NCBI GenBank assembly: GCA_944384985.1
Contig: CALWVM010000004.1
Coordinates: forward strand, 1-64,000
Length of the DNA: 64,000 nucleotides
Direction of reading: 5' to 3'
Source: an uncultured Clostridia bacterium
GTDB taxonomy: Bacteria > Bacillota > Clostridia > Oscillospirales > Acutalibacteraceae
Shown here: in pieces, positions 8,911-17,874 of the stretch
How the letters are laid out: every line of letters begins with the position of its first letter
Numbering within the stretch: position 1 is the stretch's first letter
Made by a program: the position numbers and the translations under genes
Notes under the pieces: model-generated
The model's input: the letters and a program-made list of their open reading frames with translations, nothing else
What the model was told of the DNA's origin: nothing
Databases searched by the model: none

Positions 8911-9444
8911 TCACAGCGCACTGCCCTTGTTCGGTATAAAAAGCGTCCGCATATCCGCTTTTTCCGATCGCAGCAGCGCTGTTTTTTTATCGAGCCCGCC
9001 CGCATATCCGGTCAAGCTGCCGTCTGCGCCGACGACCCGGTGGCAGGGGACGATCACAGAGATCTCGTTGTGCCCGACCGCGCCGCCGACTGCCTGTGCG
9101 GATATGTGCGGCAGTCCTCTTTTTTGGGCAAGCTGCTTGGCAATTGCACCGTATGTGGTGGTCTGCCCATAGGGGATCGCGCAAAGCAGCGCCCATACCT
9201 CTTTCTGAAAGGCGGTCCCGATAAAATGCAGCGGCACGGTAAAAGACGGTTCCTGCCCCGAAAAATAAATATTGAGCCAGTGTTTCACCGTTGCAAACAG
9301 CGGGATTTCTTTTTCTTCCTGCGTTTTGTCAAGACAGCGGCCAAAATATTTCTGTCTCTCGAACCACAACCCGAGAAGGCCGACCTCATCCGCCGCTAAA
9401 AGGATACTGCCCAAAGGGGACGCATAATGGCTGATATACTGCAT
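8911..9444 (-). CDS. ogt: methylated-DNA--protein-cysteine methyltransferase
   Basis: A 177-residue O6-alkylguanine DNA alkyltransferase, a suicide repair enzyme that moves the alkyl group to its own cysteine. The active-site motif IVPCHRVVG is present near residue 135, preceded by the helix-turn-helix part FQKEVWALLCAIPYGQTTTYG that positions the arginine finger region. The length is normal for Ogt. ATG 9444 is preceded by ACGGAG at 9 bp. It sits directly downstream of the truncated DUF1835 gene in the same direction; the 102 bp between them contain no feature I recognise. Confidence 0.92.
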   Translation of the reverse strand: MQYISHYASPLGSILLAADEVGLLGLWFERQKYFGRCLDKTQEEKEIPLFATVKHWLNIYFSGQEPSFTVPLHFIGTAFQKEVWALLCAIPYGQTTTYGAIAKQLAQKRGLPHISAQAVGGAVGHNEISVIVPCHRVVGADGSLTGYAGGLDKKTALLRSEKADMRTLFIPNKGSAL

Positions 9445-9546
9445 TTCATGTCTCCGTATAAAATCTGTTTTGCGTTTTCGGGCAACGAAAAATCCTTATC
9501 ATTGCCGCTGATAACAGCGGGGCTTAAAATACAAAAGCCTTGGGGT

Positions 9547-10206
9547 CTAACCGCCGCAATTTGCGCAGTCCCTGCCGTATGTACACTGCGTCCCCGTGGC
9601 GGCAAGTCCGCCCCATCTGTGCGGCTCTACCTCGCCCCAACCGCGGCAGGGATACACCTTCCCATTCTCATCTTCCGAAAAACGCGGAGGCCGCACAAGC
9701 GTAATATCCACATCCGCAAGTGAACAAAGCCGCATCTGCTCCATAAGCCAGTATGTCCCGCAGGCATCGTCGGGGTTGTCGCTTGTCCAGATGCGTATGG
9801 GTTCGCCGTCTTTTGCACGCTCGGAAAATGCCGAAAGGCTTTTGCGCGCGGTTTTGAGCATCGCCTGTGTCGTTTCCGCCTGTATGCTCGGGTAAATGCC
9901 CATCAAGCGGGAAAGCGCGGCTTCACGCTTTGCGCCGATGCCCGCTTCGTCGATTTCGCCCGCGCTCAAGGAAAGCGGAAAGGTCAGAATGTCCTCGCGG
10001 CTGCCGCCGAGCGGCACCGCCTGCGCCCACGCGCAGCGGTCGCGTGCTTTGATCTCTTTTTGCGCTTCGCGAAGTTCCGCTTTGGTTGGTTTTCGGCCGT
10101 CACGATGGGACAGGATCACGCTTGTCGTGCCGCCGGAAGAACCTCCGCCGAGCATAGCGAACGAAAGCGCACCCGCGGCGCTTTCGCTGAACACGATTTC
10201 CAACAT
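9547..10206 (-). CDS. DUF1835-family protein, C-terminally truncated
   Basis: A 219-residue protein starting MLEIVFSESAAGALSFA, the signature opening of DUF1835/DUF3658 proteins of Firmicutes (function unknown), with the family motifs AVPLGG, RIWTSDNPD and a YWLMEQ helix. As I recall the family, members run about 300 residues; here the sequence turns unrelated soon after GWGEVEP and stops, so about 90-100 residues are missing. The reading frame is otherwise open and ATG 10206 has AAAGGGGGG upstream. It is probably a decaying gene. The upstream neighbour (10234-10860, opposite strand) is also truncated, which points to a deletion-prone spot. Confidence 0.65.
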   Translation of the reverse strand: MLEIVFSESAAGALSFAMLGGGSSGGTTSVILSHRDGRKPTKAELREAQKEIKARDRCAWAQAVPLGGSREDILTFPLSLSAGEIDEAGIGAKREAALSRLMGIYPSIQAETTQAMLKTARKSLSAFSERAKDGEPIRIWTSDNPDDACGTYWLMEQMRLCSLADVDITLVRPPRFSEDENGKVYPCRGWGEVEPHRWGGLAATGTQCTYGRDCANCGG

Positions 10207-10233
10207 GGCGTCCCCCCTTTGATTGGATTGTAG

Positions 10234-10860
10234 CATATCTTCAACACGCTGTATTCCGTTTTTTATTTCGTCATGGCGTTTACCGGGTGCTCTTATTGGC
10301 AGGGCACGCTTGCGGCATACAACCTGATCCTTTCAGGGATGCGCTTTATGCTGGTTCGAAATTTCAGCTGCGCGAAGAAGCAGACGGACGAAACCGAACG
10401 GCAGCGAGCGGAATGGAAAGCGTACCGGCGCTGTGGGCTTTTGATGTTTGTGATGAGCGTCGCGGTCATCGGCATGATCGACCTGCTCATTTCGGACGGT
10501 ACAAACGCTGGCGGTGAAATTTTGACCATTATGATCGCGGCATACACCTTTTACTGCGTAATCTTGGCGATCGTCAATGTTGTAAAGTTCCGCAAGCGGG
10601 GAAGCCCTATCCTTTCGGCGTCCAAAAACATCTGCTTTGTGCGGGCGCTGATGTCGCTGTTTTCCCTGCAGATCACTATGTTCGCACAATTCGGCGGTGC
10701 CGACGGCGACGGTGCGTTCGTCTACGCCATGGACATTGCCCTCGGCGTTGTCGTCTCGCTTTTGAGCATTTCCACCGCGGCGGCGATGCTTCTCCGGGCG
10801 CGCAGGCGCCTGAAGGCATTAAACGAAAAGATTCTGCCGCCGGCATTGGAAAACCGGTAA
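10234..10860 (+). pseudogene. 5'-truncated integral membrane protein
   Basis: The frame is open from 10234 (just after a TAG) to 10860. The ATG at 10273 has no ribosome site, and residues before it (LYSVFYFV) look like the continuation of a membrane helix rather than untranslated DNA. The protein has at least four hydrophobic segments and a cytoplasmic stretch AEWKAYRRCGLLMF followed by VVKFRKRGSPILSASKN, which I recall from a clostridial multi-pass membrane family of unknown function whose members have additional N-terminal helices. Only 66 bp separate it from the divergent DUF1835 gene, too little for the missing part. I call it a remnant; expression from 10273 is possible. Confidence 0.55.
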
Positions 10861-10913
10861 CCGGCGAAACGCTTCCGCTTTCCGCATGTATAAATCAAGA
10901 AGGAGGGCCAACC

Positions 10914-11291
10914 ATGGCACAACCTGAAAAGGACAGCTTTTCGTATTCCTATTCCGCTAAGGAACAGGAAGAGATCAAGGAAATTCGCGCAAAATACGTC
11001 CCGAAAGAAGAAGATAAGTTGGAGCGGCTTCGCCGCCTAGATGCAGGCGTCACGCGCAAAGGCACGATTGCCGCGCTCACTTTGGGGATCGCCGCCACGC
11101 TGGTTTTTGGATTCGGCATGTGCTGTGTCCTCGTTTGGGCGGACCGCTGGTTTATCCCCGGCGTTGTAATCGGGATACTTGGCATCGTGGGCGCCGTGCT
11201 CGCATATCCGCTGTATGTGCACATCACAAAAAAGGAACGTGCGCGCGTCTCCGGTGAAATTTTACGCTTGACACAGGAATTGCTGAAATAA
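10914..11291 (+). CDS. small conserved two-helix membrane protein
   Basis: A 125-residue protein with a charged N-terminal half (residues 10-50, SYSAKEQEEIKEIRAKYVP), two membrane segments (about 53-75 and 80-100) and a short basic tail. Homologues in clostridia carry the automatic name dihydropteridine reductase, for which nothing in the sequence gives support: there is no nucleotide-binding motif. The start ATG 10914 is set by AAGGAGGGCC. It lies 53 bp after the truncated membrane gene, same direction, and is followed by a terminator. Function unknown. Confidence 0.75.
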   Translation: MAQPEKDSFSYSYSAKEQEEIKEIRAKYVPKEEDKLERLRRLDAGVTRKGTIAALTLGIAATLVFGFGMCCVLVWADRWFIPGVVIGILGIVGAVLAYPLYVHITKKERARVSGEILRLTQELLK

Positions 11292-11309
11292 TCGTTAATA
11301 TGAAAAAGG

Positions 11310-11345
11310 CACGCGGGCAACATTTTTTCAGACGTTCCCCGCGTG
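11310..11345. terminator. bidirectional terminator
   Basis: CACGCGGG (11310-11317) pairs with CCCGCGTG (11338-11345); an inner AAC/GTT extends the stem past a C-C mismatch. It separates two converging genes and ends in TTTTCGT on the plus strand. Confidence 0.65.
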
Positions 11346-11373
11346 TTTTCGTATCTCTATTTTCTTACTGCTG

Positions 11374-12135
11374 TCAATTGTCCTTATCTGCTTCGGGGCA
11401 GCGGTAACGCGGCTGTCCAACGCTTTTGGTGCCGTATTCGATCGCACTCTCCGGGCACAGGCAGATGCACGCCATGCAGTGTGTGCACGTTTTGCCCCAC
11501 ACGGGCTTACCGTCTTGCAGCGTGATATTTTCGAGCGGACACACACTTGCGCACTGCCCGCAGCCGATGCAGGCATCCGTCACGCGGAACCCTTTTGCGC
11601 GGACCACAAATTTATAAAACGCCGGGTTCACAATGCTGCTGTAAACCCTGTCTAACGACCGGACCTTCTGCGGGGCAAACGGTCTGCCCGCCGCAATCGC
11701 CTGACCCAGCGCATCCGCTTTCGGCAGCGCCCTTTCCACAATGGGTTTTGCGTGTGCTTCGTCCGGCGCGTCAAACATAGCGATGTAGTTTTCGGGCATC
11801 ACGACGGCGGCAAAGCCCATAAAGCGGAAGCCCTTGCGGGCACACAGCTTTCGCACATATTTTTCGGCATTGCCCGCACCGTCGCCGCAGGTGACCACAA
11901 AATACGCCGCCGCACCGCTTGGAAAATCAGTTTGCTCGATCCAGTTTTCCACCACCCGCGGAATGCGCCATGCATAGGTCGGCGTAACAAAAACCAGACG
12001 GTCGGCATTCTGCACTGCCGTTGTATCCTTCTGCCGCAGCCGATCGTTAAGAGAAAGGATCGTGTCGCCCGTCTGCGCTGCAATGCGCGTGGCAACAAGG
12101 CGGCTGTTGCCTGTACCCGAAAAGCAGAAAATCAT
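11374..12135 (-). CDS. EFR1-family ferredoxin (flavodoxin + 2x4Fe-4S)
   Basis: A 253-residue fusion of an N-terminal flavodoxin-like domain (FSGTGNSRLVA, FMN loop at residues 5-15) and a C-terminal pair of 4Fe-4S motifs: CIGCGQCASVCP and CTHCMACICLCP. This architecture defines the EFR1 ferredoxin family, common in gut clostridia, which is thought to shuttle electrons to membrane or soluble oxidoreductases; no partner is encoded next to it. ATG 12135 has ACGGAGG upstream. Transcribed alone, with a shared terminator on its 3' side. Confidence 0.85.
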   Translation of the reverse strand: MIFCFSGTGNSRLVATRIAAQTGDTILSLNDRLRQKDTTAVQNADRLVFVTPTYAWRIPRVVENWIEQTDFPSGAAAYFVVTCGDGAGNAEKYVRKLCARKGFRFMGFAAVVMPENYIAMFDAPDEAHAKPIVERALPKADALGQAIAAGRPFAPQKVRSLDRVYSSIVNPAFYKFVVRAKGFRVTDACIGCGQCASVCPLENITLQDGKPVWGKTCTHCMACICLCPESAIEYGTKSVGQPRYRCPEADKDN

Positions 12136-12246
12136 ACCGGTACCTCCGTTCTGCGCGCATAAAGCCGCGCGAATCTATTGTATTGTACCATCCCCCGCGC
12201 GCGCCGTCAACCGACGGCAAAAGCCGCCAAGGTTTTGAGGCGTGGC

Positions 12247-12301
12247 TTGACAAAGCATAAAAATCGTGCTACTTTATAGAATGGTTAGCAAAAGCTAACC
12301 A
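12247..12301 (+). promoter_or_regulatory. promoter with DtxR/MntR-like dyad operator
   Basis: TTGACA (12247-12252), 17 bp, TACTTT (12270-12275). Six bp downstream lies a perfect 8-bp dyad TGGTTAGC-AAAA-GCTAACCA (12282-12301), covering the expected start point. The TTAGC/GCTAA core resembles iron- or manganese-responsive DtxR-family operators, and the gene served encodes a metal-binding protein often found beside feoAB. Confidence 0.6.
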
Positions 12302-12342
12302 ACTTGAGCGTGCCGCCTTTTGCGGCAGAACGGAGGAAATCC

Positions 12343-12597
12343 ATGGTCAAAATCACACTGGATGTAGACGGTATGGCGTGCGGGATGTGCGAAGCGCACA
12401 TCAATGACGCCGTGCGGCAGCTTTTCCCAGTCAAAAAGGTTACGTCGTCACACAAGACCGGCAAAACGACGATCGTAGCGGAAAGCGAGCCGGACCTTGA
12501 CAAACTGCGCACCGCCATTGAGGCAACGGGTTACCGCGTAACGAACATCCAAACGGAACCCTATGAAAAGAAAGGCTTTTCACTGTTTCGCAAATAA
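12343..12597 (+). CDS. heavy-metal-associated (HMA) domain protein
   Basis: An 84-residue single HMA domain with the metal-binding loop GMACGMCEAHI (CxxC at residues 12-15) and the ferredoxin-like fold expected of copper chaperones and small Feo-associated proteins. A soluble metal carrier in the cytoplasm is likely; the lack of copA or csoR and the operator upstream favour a link to iron or manganese rather than copper. ATG 12343 follows CGGAGGAAATCC. It is monocistronic with a strong terminator. Confidence 0.85.
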   Translation: MVKITLDVDGMACGMCEAHINDAVRQLFPVKKVTSSHKTGKTTIVAESEPDLDKLRTAIEATGYRVTNIQTEPYEKKGFSLFRK

Positions 12598-12600
12598 AAC

Positions 12601-12629
12601 GATCCCCTGCGCACAAAACGCAGGGGATC
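12601..12629. terminator. bidirectional terminator, end of the 12-gene operon
   Basis: GATCCCCTGCG-CACAAAA-CGCAGGGGATC, perfect 11-bp stem, A-rich on the left and TTGCTTTGTTT on the right. It serves both the HMA gene and the converging minus-strand operon that ends at 12639. Confidence 0.85.
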
Positions 12630-12638
12630 TTGCTTTGT

Positions 12639-13691
12639 TTAGAATTCCTTGCCGACCGTGACGGTGCTTTGCCCGCGGTGGCGGATCAGCCGCTGCTGGG
12701 TAAAGGCGCCGTCTTCTTTGATGTTGATGAGGTTCCCGCCGCGGAACGGCACCACATAGATATTGTGGTCGCACGAAAGCCCGTAGGAAAGACGAATGCC
12801 CTGGTATTCCACAGAAAAATTATTCATGTGGTCGTGCCCAACGAACACGCCTTTGGTACTGCCGAGCTCCACCATGGTCTCAAACATCTCGTCGTCCACA
12901 TTCGAGCAGCCGACATCCTCCAGCTTCCAGCCCGCAAGCCGTTTGTCCGTACCCTTTGCCTCGTCATAGGCGGTGACGAATTCGCGCATGGGAATGTGGA
13001 AGAACGCAAGCGACGGTACGACCTTCGTTTCGTCGCCGTTGACCTCGCGCGCAATGGATTTGATGGTGTTTTCATACCATTCGATCTGATTTTCGTGGAA
13101 GCAGTCATACCCGCCGATTGCAGGGTCGGGATAGCCGGAATGGCTGTCCATCATGATCAGCGACATAAGCACCTTGCCGTTTCCGTCCGTGACATTGTAA
13201 TAATAGTTGCCCATGCCGTCCACATTTTCATCGCCGCGCTCGTAGATGCAGTATTCCAGCGAACTGAGATAATCATTCAGCGTCTGCTTGTCGGCGATTT
13301 TTTCAGGGTCGAGCACCTCGCCCGGTTCATATTCAATATCGAGCCCCTCATGGTTGCCGTAGACGAACGCCCACGGAATTTGCAGGGATTCCATAAAGCT
13401 CCCGAATGTCTTGAACGCCGTAAAATTCTCTTTTTCGCTGGTCACGTCGCCCGTGACAACGATCATATCCGGCGAAGTCGTCTCGACCATGGCGGAAATC
13501 GTTTTGAATGCCTTCGCGTCCTTTTTCTCGTCATTCAAAATATGCACGTCCGTGATCTGCAAAACCGTAAATGCCGTGTCCGCCGCGCGCACATAGGTTT
13601 TGCCGTAAAAGGTCACTACCGAAGCTGCGATGCCGCCAAGCAGCGCGCACACCAATAAAATGCTGAAAAACACTTTCCATCCCTTTTTCAT
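12639..13691 (-). CDS. membrane-anchored metallophosphoesterase (1 of 3)
   Basis: A 350-residue calcineurin-like phosphoesterase. Residues 8-28 form an uncleaved signal anchor, placing the enzyme outside the membrane. All metal-binding blocks are visible: ITDVH (46-50), TGDV (80-83), YGNHEG (111-116), FFHIP and GHDHMNN. Such enzymes remove phosphate from sugars, nucleotides or phosphodiesters using two metal ions. Its start codon overlaps the stop of the GH95 gene (ATGA), so it is translationally coupled as the last gene of the operon. Two paralogues lie at 25349-26404 and 39120-40214, always next to glycoside hydrolases, which suggests dephosphorylation of the imported or surface-bound glycan. 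Confidence 0.85.
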   Translation of the reverse strand: MKKGWKVFFSILLVCALLGGIAASVVTFYGKTYVRAADTAFTVLQITDVHILNDEKKDAKAFKTISAMVETTSPDMIVVTGDVTSEKENFTAFKTFGSFMESLQIPWAFVYGNHEGLDIEYEPGEVLDPEKIADKQTLNDYLSSLEYCIYERGDENVDGMGNYYYNVTDGNGKVLMSLIMMDSHSGYPDPAIGGYDCFHENQIEWYENTIKSIAREVNGDETKVVPSLAFFHIPMREFVTAYDEAKGTDKRLAGWKLEDVGCSNVDDEMFETMVELGSTKGVFVGHDHMNNFSVEYQGIRLSYGLSCDHNIYVVPFRGGNLINIKEDGAFTQQRLIRHRGQSTVTVGKEF

Positions 13692-15931
13692 TTTTCAGGC
13701 TCCTCTACGGTCACGTTTGCACCGATTTGCATATGGTCTGACAGGTTGCGCCGCAAAACCGTAACGGGGCGGTCGCTGGATACTGCCGTTACCTTGCCGT
13801 CACGCCAGGAAAAACTGACTTTCGCCCCGCGCACCAAAAGATCCGTTACCCGCCCGCTTGCGGCGAAATTCTCGGGCAGCGCGGGCAGAAGCGTCAGCAC
13901 ACCTGCTTCTTCCTGCAAAAGCAGCGCATGCATCCCCGCAACAAAGCCGAGGTTTCCGTCGATTTGGAACAGAAACGGCGGATGTACGCAGAACAGGTTG
14001 CGAAATACCGCGTGGCACAACAGATCGTGGATAACCTTCTGCGCGGTCTTGCCATCGCGCAGCTTGCCCGAAAGGCAGATCGCCCACGCCGCCGACCAGC
14101 CGATGTGCTGGCCGGAGTTTGCAAGCCGGTACCGGAACAGCTTTTCCACCCAAGCCCGTTCCCTGGGATTCGCGTCATAGCCGAGGATATTGCCGGGATA
14201 AAACGCATACAGCGGAGAAAAATGCCGGTGCCCGGGTTCGGGCGTGTCGTAATCCGTATGCCATTCGCAAATGCCGTTTTTGCCCTCGCAAAACGGATAC
14301 AGCTTCGGCTCTTTTTCCGCGATCTCGCGTGAAAGCTCTGTATCCTCCCCCGCAAACAGCTCGCGGTAGTTTTGAAAACTCTGGCGCACAAGGCCCATAT
14401 CAAACGCCGAAGCATAGTCCAGCTTGCAGCGCACACCGTCTTTTTGGAACACGTTTTCAGGCGAGGGCGACGGGCAGGTTACATAGTGCCCGTCCTGTAA
14501 GACGAGAAAATCCGCCGCGAACTGCGCTGCTTCGGAAACGATGGTTTTGACTTTTTCCGTTTGCTCCTGCAGTGCACCGTTGCGGTAATGGGCGTACACT
14601 TCGTTCGCGAGCCACACGCCGCAAAGCGGTGCAAACATATAGCTCGGATCGCGCTGTACGGGCGGCGTTTTACGCCACAGGTCTACATTGTGGTTGCACG
14701 CAAACCCGCGGCAGCCGTAGTTGACCTGCGCCGTCTTTTTGCCGTTTTGCACCGTTTCATACACCAGCTGCAAAAGCGGTTCGACGCATTCGAGAAGCCC
14801 CGCGCGCGATGCACCCCAATAATTCATTTCCGTATTGATGTTGACCGTATAGTTGCTGCTCCACGGCGGGCGTACCGATTCATTCCAAACGCCCTGCAAA
14901 TTCATGGCCTGCCCACCCTTGCGCGAAGCGCTGATCGTCAGATATTTGCCGAAATTGTAGAACAATTCGCAAAGCGCGGTAAAGTCCGCTGCGTTTTCCC
15001 CTTTTCGAACCGCAGCCAGCAGTTCACCGGTCGAGTATGTGTTTTCCGCGCCCAGAGAAACCCGTGCGCCGGTATAAAGCGCGCCGAAATCCGCCGTATG
15101 GCGCGCAAGCAGCGTTTTGTAGTCGCGCGGTATATCCGCCAAATGCGCTTTGCACGCAGCGGCAGCATTTTCACGCGAGGTGTCGGGCATTTTGTCGAAG
15201 CCCAAAAAGCCCGTAGCCGCCGCAAACAACAGCGTCACGGTTTTCGCGCGGCGCACGTTCAGCTTGCCGCGCTTACAGGATACGGCCCCGTCGGTTTCCA
15301 CTTCGGTGCGCAGGCAGAACGCCATGCCCTTGTTTGCGTCATACCGGATCGGGTGCCGCTTGGTGCGCAGGTAGTTCGGCGCGGCGTAGTCGGGCGCGGT
15401 GCCTGTGAGCACCAGCGCGCCGTCTTCACTGCCGCACGAAAAATGCAGCTTGCTGTCCGCTGTCACGGTCAGGGAAAACGGCTTGTCGGCAGTAATATGG
15501 TACACGGCGACGCGGTCGGGATTCGAGCAGAACACCTCGCGGCGCACGCCCGCAGTTTGCACCGTGCACAAGCCTTTTTCGAGCGCCAATTCGCGTTTGT
15601 AGCCGCGCGAAGGCACGCCGTGGAGCCGCAGATACACATTCCCAAGCGGCATGAATGCTTCGCTGTAATCGCCGCACATCTCCTGTTCACAGAGCGCGTC
15701 CGCCTCGCTGTTTTTGCCTTGGAAAATCAGTTCGCGCGCCCGCCCGAGCGCTTTTGCGCTTTTCTCGCTGTTGTAGTCCTTCGGATAACCCGACCAAAGC
15801 GTGCCCTCGTTGAAGCAAAGGGTCTCGCGACGCTTGCCGCCGAAGACCATCAGGCCCATAAAGCCGTTGCCCAAGGGCAGCGCCTCGCGCCAGCGGCGGG
15901 CGGGTGTTTTGTACCAAAGTTTATCCATCAT
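13688..15931 (-). CDS. GH95 alpha-L-fucosidase / alpha-L-galactosidase
   Basis: A 747-residue family 95 glycoside hydrolase. Diagnostic blocks are LPLGNGFMGLMVFGG near the N-terminus, VNINTEMNYW (the Asn pair that activates water), PEPGHRHFSPLYAFYPG with the acid Glu, and FQIDGNLG with the catalytic Asp. GH95 members are inverting 1,2-alpha-L-fucosidases or alpha-L-galactosidases; the neighbouring L-galactonate-type pathway makes L-galactose a serious candidate. There is no signal peptide, so it acts inside the cell. I choose ATG 15931 (MMDKLW) because GGAGG lies 8 bp before it; a TTG 15 bp earlier is less likely. It overlaps the preceding DUF5107 gene by 11 bp. Confidence 0.9.
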   Translation of the reverse strand: MMDKLWYKTPARRWREALPLGNGFMGLMVFGGKRRETLCFNEGTLWSGYPKDYNSEKSAKALGRARELIFQGKNSEADALCEQEMCGDYSEAFMPLGNVYLRLHGVPSRGYKRELALEKGLCTVQTAGVRREVFCSNPDRVAVYHITADKPFSLTVTADSKLHFSCGSEDGALVLTGTAPDYAAPNYLRTKRHPIRYDANKGMAFCLRTEVETDGAVSCKRGKLNVRRAKTVTLLFAAATGFLGFDKMPDTSRENAAAACKAHLADIPRDYKTLLARHTADFGALYTGARVSLGAENTYSTGELLAAVRKGENAADFTALCELFYNFGKYLTISASRKGGQAMNLQGVWNESVRPPWSSNYTVNINTEMNYWGASRAGLLECVEPLLQLVYETVQNGKKTAQVNYGCRGFACNHNVDLWRKTPPVQRDPSYMFAPLCGVWLANEVYAHYRNGALQEQTEKVKTIVSEAAQFAADFLVLQDGHYVTCPSPSPENVFQKDGVRCKLDYASAFDMGLVRQSFQNYRELFAGEDTELSREIAEKEPKLYPFCEGKNGICEWHTDYDTPEPGHRHFSPLYAFYPGNILGYDANPRERAWVEKLFRYRLANSGQHIGWSAAWAICLSGKLRDGKTAQKVIHDLLCHAVFRNLFCVHPPFLFQIDGNLGFVAGMHALLLQEEAGVLTLLPALPENFAASGRVTDLLVRGAKVSFSWRDGKVTAVSSDRPVTVLRRNLSDHMQIGANVTVEEPEK

Positions 15932-17843
15932 CCCTGTTTCCTCCAAAATCCGCTACAATAAAGTCAAACTGCTCCGGCACGGTAATTTGCGCGTCCGTCT
16001 CGTGATACAGGACTTTTCGTATCCCGCGATAAAGCGCATCCAGCATCCGATCGCCCTCGCGGTAATCGAGAAGCCGCAGCCCGCCGTCCGAAATCAAAAT
16101 TTCTTCGGCGCGTTTTGCGTCGCCTGCGCCCAGATAAGCGACCGCCAGATACATGCAGAGCCGCGCGTTTTTCTGTAAGGCTTCGGAAAGGCGCGGAAAA
16201 ACCTCTATGAGTACTGCATAGGCCTTTGCCTGCAAGAGCAGGGAAAACAGGCTTTCCTGCAACCCGTAATCGTCCGGGCGGAGAGCCGATGCGCGGCGTA
16301 CATAATAAGAAAAGCGCGCATCCCCAAGCTGCCAGAGCACGAACGCATACAGATGCAGATTCTGCGGCGTGTGGGCAAGCAGCAGGCTTTTTGCACACCA
16401 CTTCTTCGCCGTCTCAAATTCGCGGCGGTCATAGTGCAAAAGCGCGATCTGATACGGTACGCTCCATTCACAAAGGCCGGCGTTTTCTAAAAGCAGCGCT
16501 TCCAGCCGCGCACCGTAAGCAAAAGACAGCGGCGCGGACATCGGTTTGTGCGCTGCAAGCTCCAGCCACGGCGCCGCTTCGTCGTCTACGCAAAATTCGA
16601 GGTGCGCGGGGGACTCCCCGCCGAGCCGTTGTTCCAGCGCGCCCCAGCCGCTGCCCGCAAACAGCAGTTTGCCCCTTTGCAGGCTGATATCGCGCAGGAT
16701 ACCGGGCAGGCGGCGGTCCATCCCCGCCGACCCGCCGAGCGACTGCACCTGTTTTTCCGCAGCCGCCACAAGGGAATCATAATCGCCCCGCATCGCCGCC
16801 GAACCCAGATTGCTGCATGTATAGCATTCCAAAAATGCCCAGGAGGTTTTCGGCGGCATGGGCAAACACTCATACTGCGTCTTGCCGAGTCCCGCCTGGA
16901 TTTCCACATAATCGCCCGCATGGTCTGTCAGCATCCGCTGCCAATGGCGCGAGCCCTTGCGGTGGCCCCAGGAAAAGAGCTTTCTGCCCTTGAGGTTGTT
17001 CGAGGAAAACTGCAAAAGCCCGAAGCCCTCGGCGTCCGCATGCACAATAAACTTGTCGCTTTGCGGGGCGATGTCATAAAAATAATCCATCGTGTCCGGG
17101 ATATTTTCCGGGTAAGAAACATCGACCCCGCCGTCAAAGGGAATTGGGGATTTTTTTACGCCCATGCCGTCGGAATTGTTATAGGCGCTCGTTGCCGGCA
17201 CGACGACGCGCCCGCCTTTATATTCGGGCGAAGCCATGTTCGACCACCAGTACATCGGCACGACCTCTGTGTTCGGGTTTTCGATGCGCACGGCGGCCAT
17301 CAGGCGGTCTTCTTCCAGCCAGAAATCCATTTGATAATAGATGCCGCGCACGCGTTCAAACTCGTAAAAGCGCAATACATCCTCGCCGTTTTTGCCTGTG
17401 ACGACAGCACAGTACATCTGCGAGCAGGTAAACGGGCTGTGCCCGATGATGCCGCAGTTCCACTCCACCCCGCCCGAAAACCAGGCGTTGCGCACGCTCA
17501 AATTCCGGAAGCGGATGACATCGTTGGTATACAGCACGTCGCGCTGCCGCTTTTTATCGTACAGCCGCCAAAGCCTGCCGCCGAGCGTCGGCAGAAATTC
17601 CGCGGAAAGATACTCGTTTTCCAGCACGGCGACAGGTACGTCGCGTTCCGCTTCTTCGGTATAGTTGTTCTGCTGGGTGTAGGGATAAGAAGTCTCTCGG
17701 AAGCCGTAGTCGATGAACAGGCCCTCGTAATCGGCAATGGTTGATTTCACGCGGTGCGGCTGCCTTTCCGCCGAAAGCGCAGGGTAATCGCAGGGCTTCC
17801 CGAAAGCGCTGCAGCGGTACCGTTTGATTTCCAGTCTGGGCAT
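15921..17843 (-). CDS. DUF5107-family protein
   Basis: A 640-residue protein whose first 380 residues match the DUF5107 fold, related to aldose-1-epimerase/galactose mutarotase-like sandwiches: LPTLGGRLWRLYDKK, a FSGGVEWNCGIIGHSP block and WWSNMASP. The C-terminal third is helical with TPR-like spacing (YDRREFETAKKWCAKSLLLA). DUF5107 genes are regular companions of glycoside hydrolases in clostridia and Bacteroides; no activity has been firmly assigned, but carbohydrate binding or glycoside/epimerase chemistry is expected. Cytoplasmic, no signal peptide. ATG 17843 follows AAGGAG. A larger relative is the first gene of the same operon (28017-31277). Confidence 0.8.
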   Translation of the reverse strand: MPRLEIKRYRCSAFGKPCDYPALSAERQPHRVKSTIADYEGLFIDYGFRETSYPYTQQNNYTEEAERDVPVAVLENEYLSAEFLPTLGGRLWRLYDKKRQRDVLYTNDVIRFRNLSVRNAWFSGGVEWNCGIIGHSPFTCSQMYCAVVTGKNGEDVLRFYEFERVRGIYYQMDFWLEEDRLMAAVRIENPNTEVVPMYWWSNMASPEYKGGRVVVPATSAYNNSDGMGVKKSPIPFDGGVDVSYPENIPDTMDYFYDIAPQSDKFIVHADAEGFGLLQFSSNNLKGRKLFSWGHRKGSRHWQRMLTDHAGDYVEIQAGLGKTQYECLPMPPKTSWAFLECYTCSNLGSAAMRGDYDSLVAAAEKQVQSLGGSAGMDRRLPGILRDISLQRGKLLFAGSGWGALEQRLGGESPAHLEFCVDDEAAPWLELAAHKPMSAPLSFAYGARLEALLLENAGLCEWSVPYQIALLHYDRREFETAKKWCAKSLLLAHTPQNLHLYAFVLWQLGDARFSYYVRRASALRPDDYGLQESLFSLLLQAKAYAVLIEVFPRLSEALQKNARLCMYLAVAYLGAGDAKRAEEILISDGGLRLLDYREGDRMLDALYRGIRKVLYHETDAQITVPEQFDFIVADFGGNRDDG

Positions 17844-17874
17844 AAAAATCTCCTTATGTATGAAGCGTCAGCGG

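Noticed and set aside
14561-15961. 466-codon plus-strand frame opposite GH95
   Set aside because: Antisense shadow over clear catalytic motifs of GH95; composition typical of reverse-frame translation.
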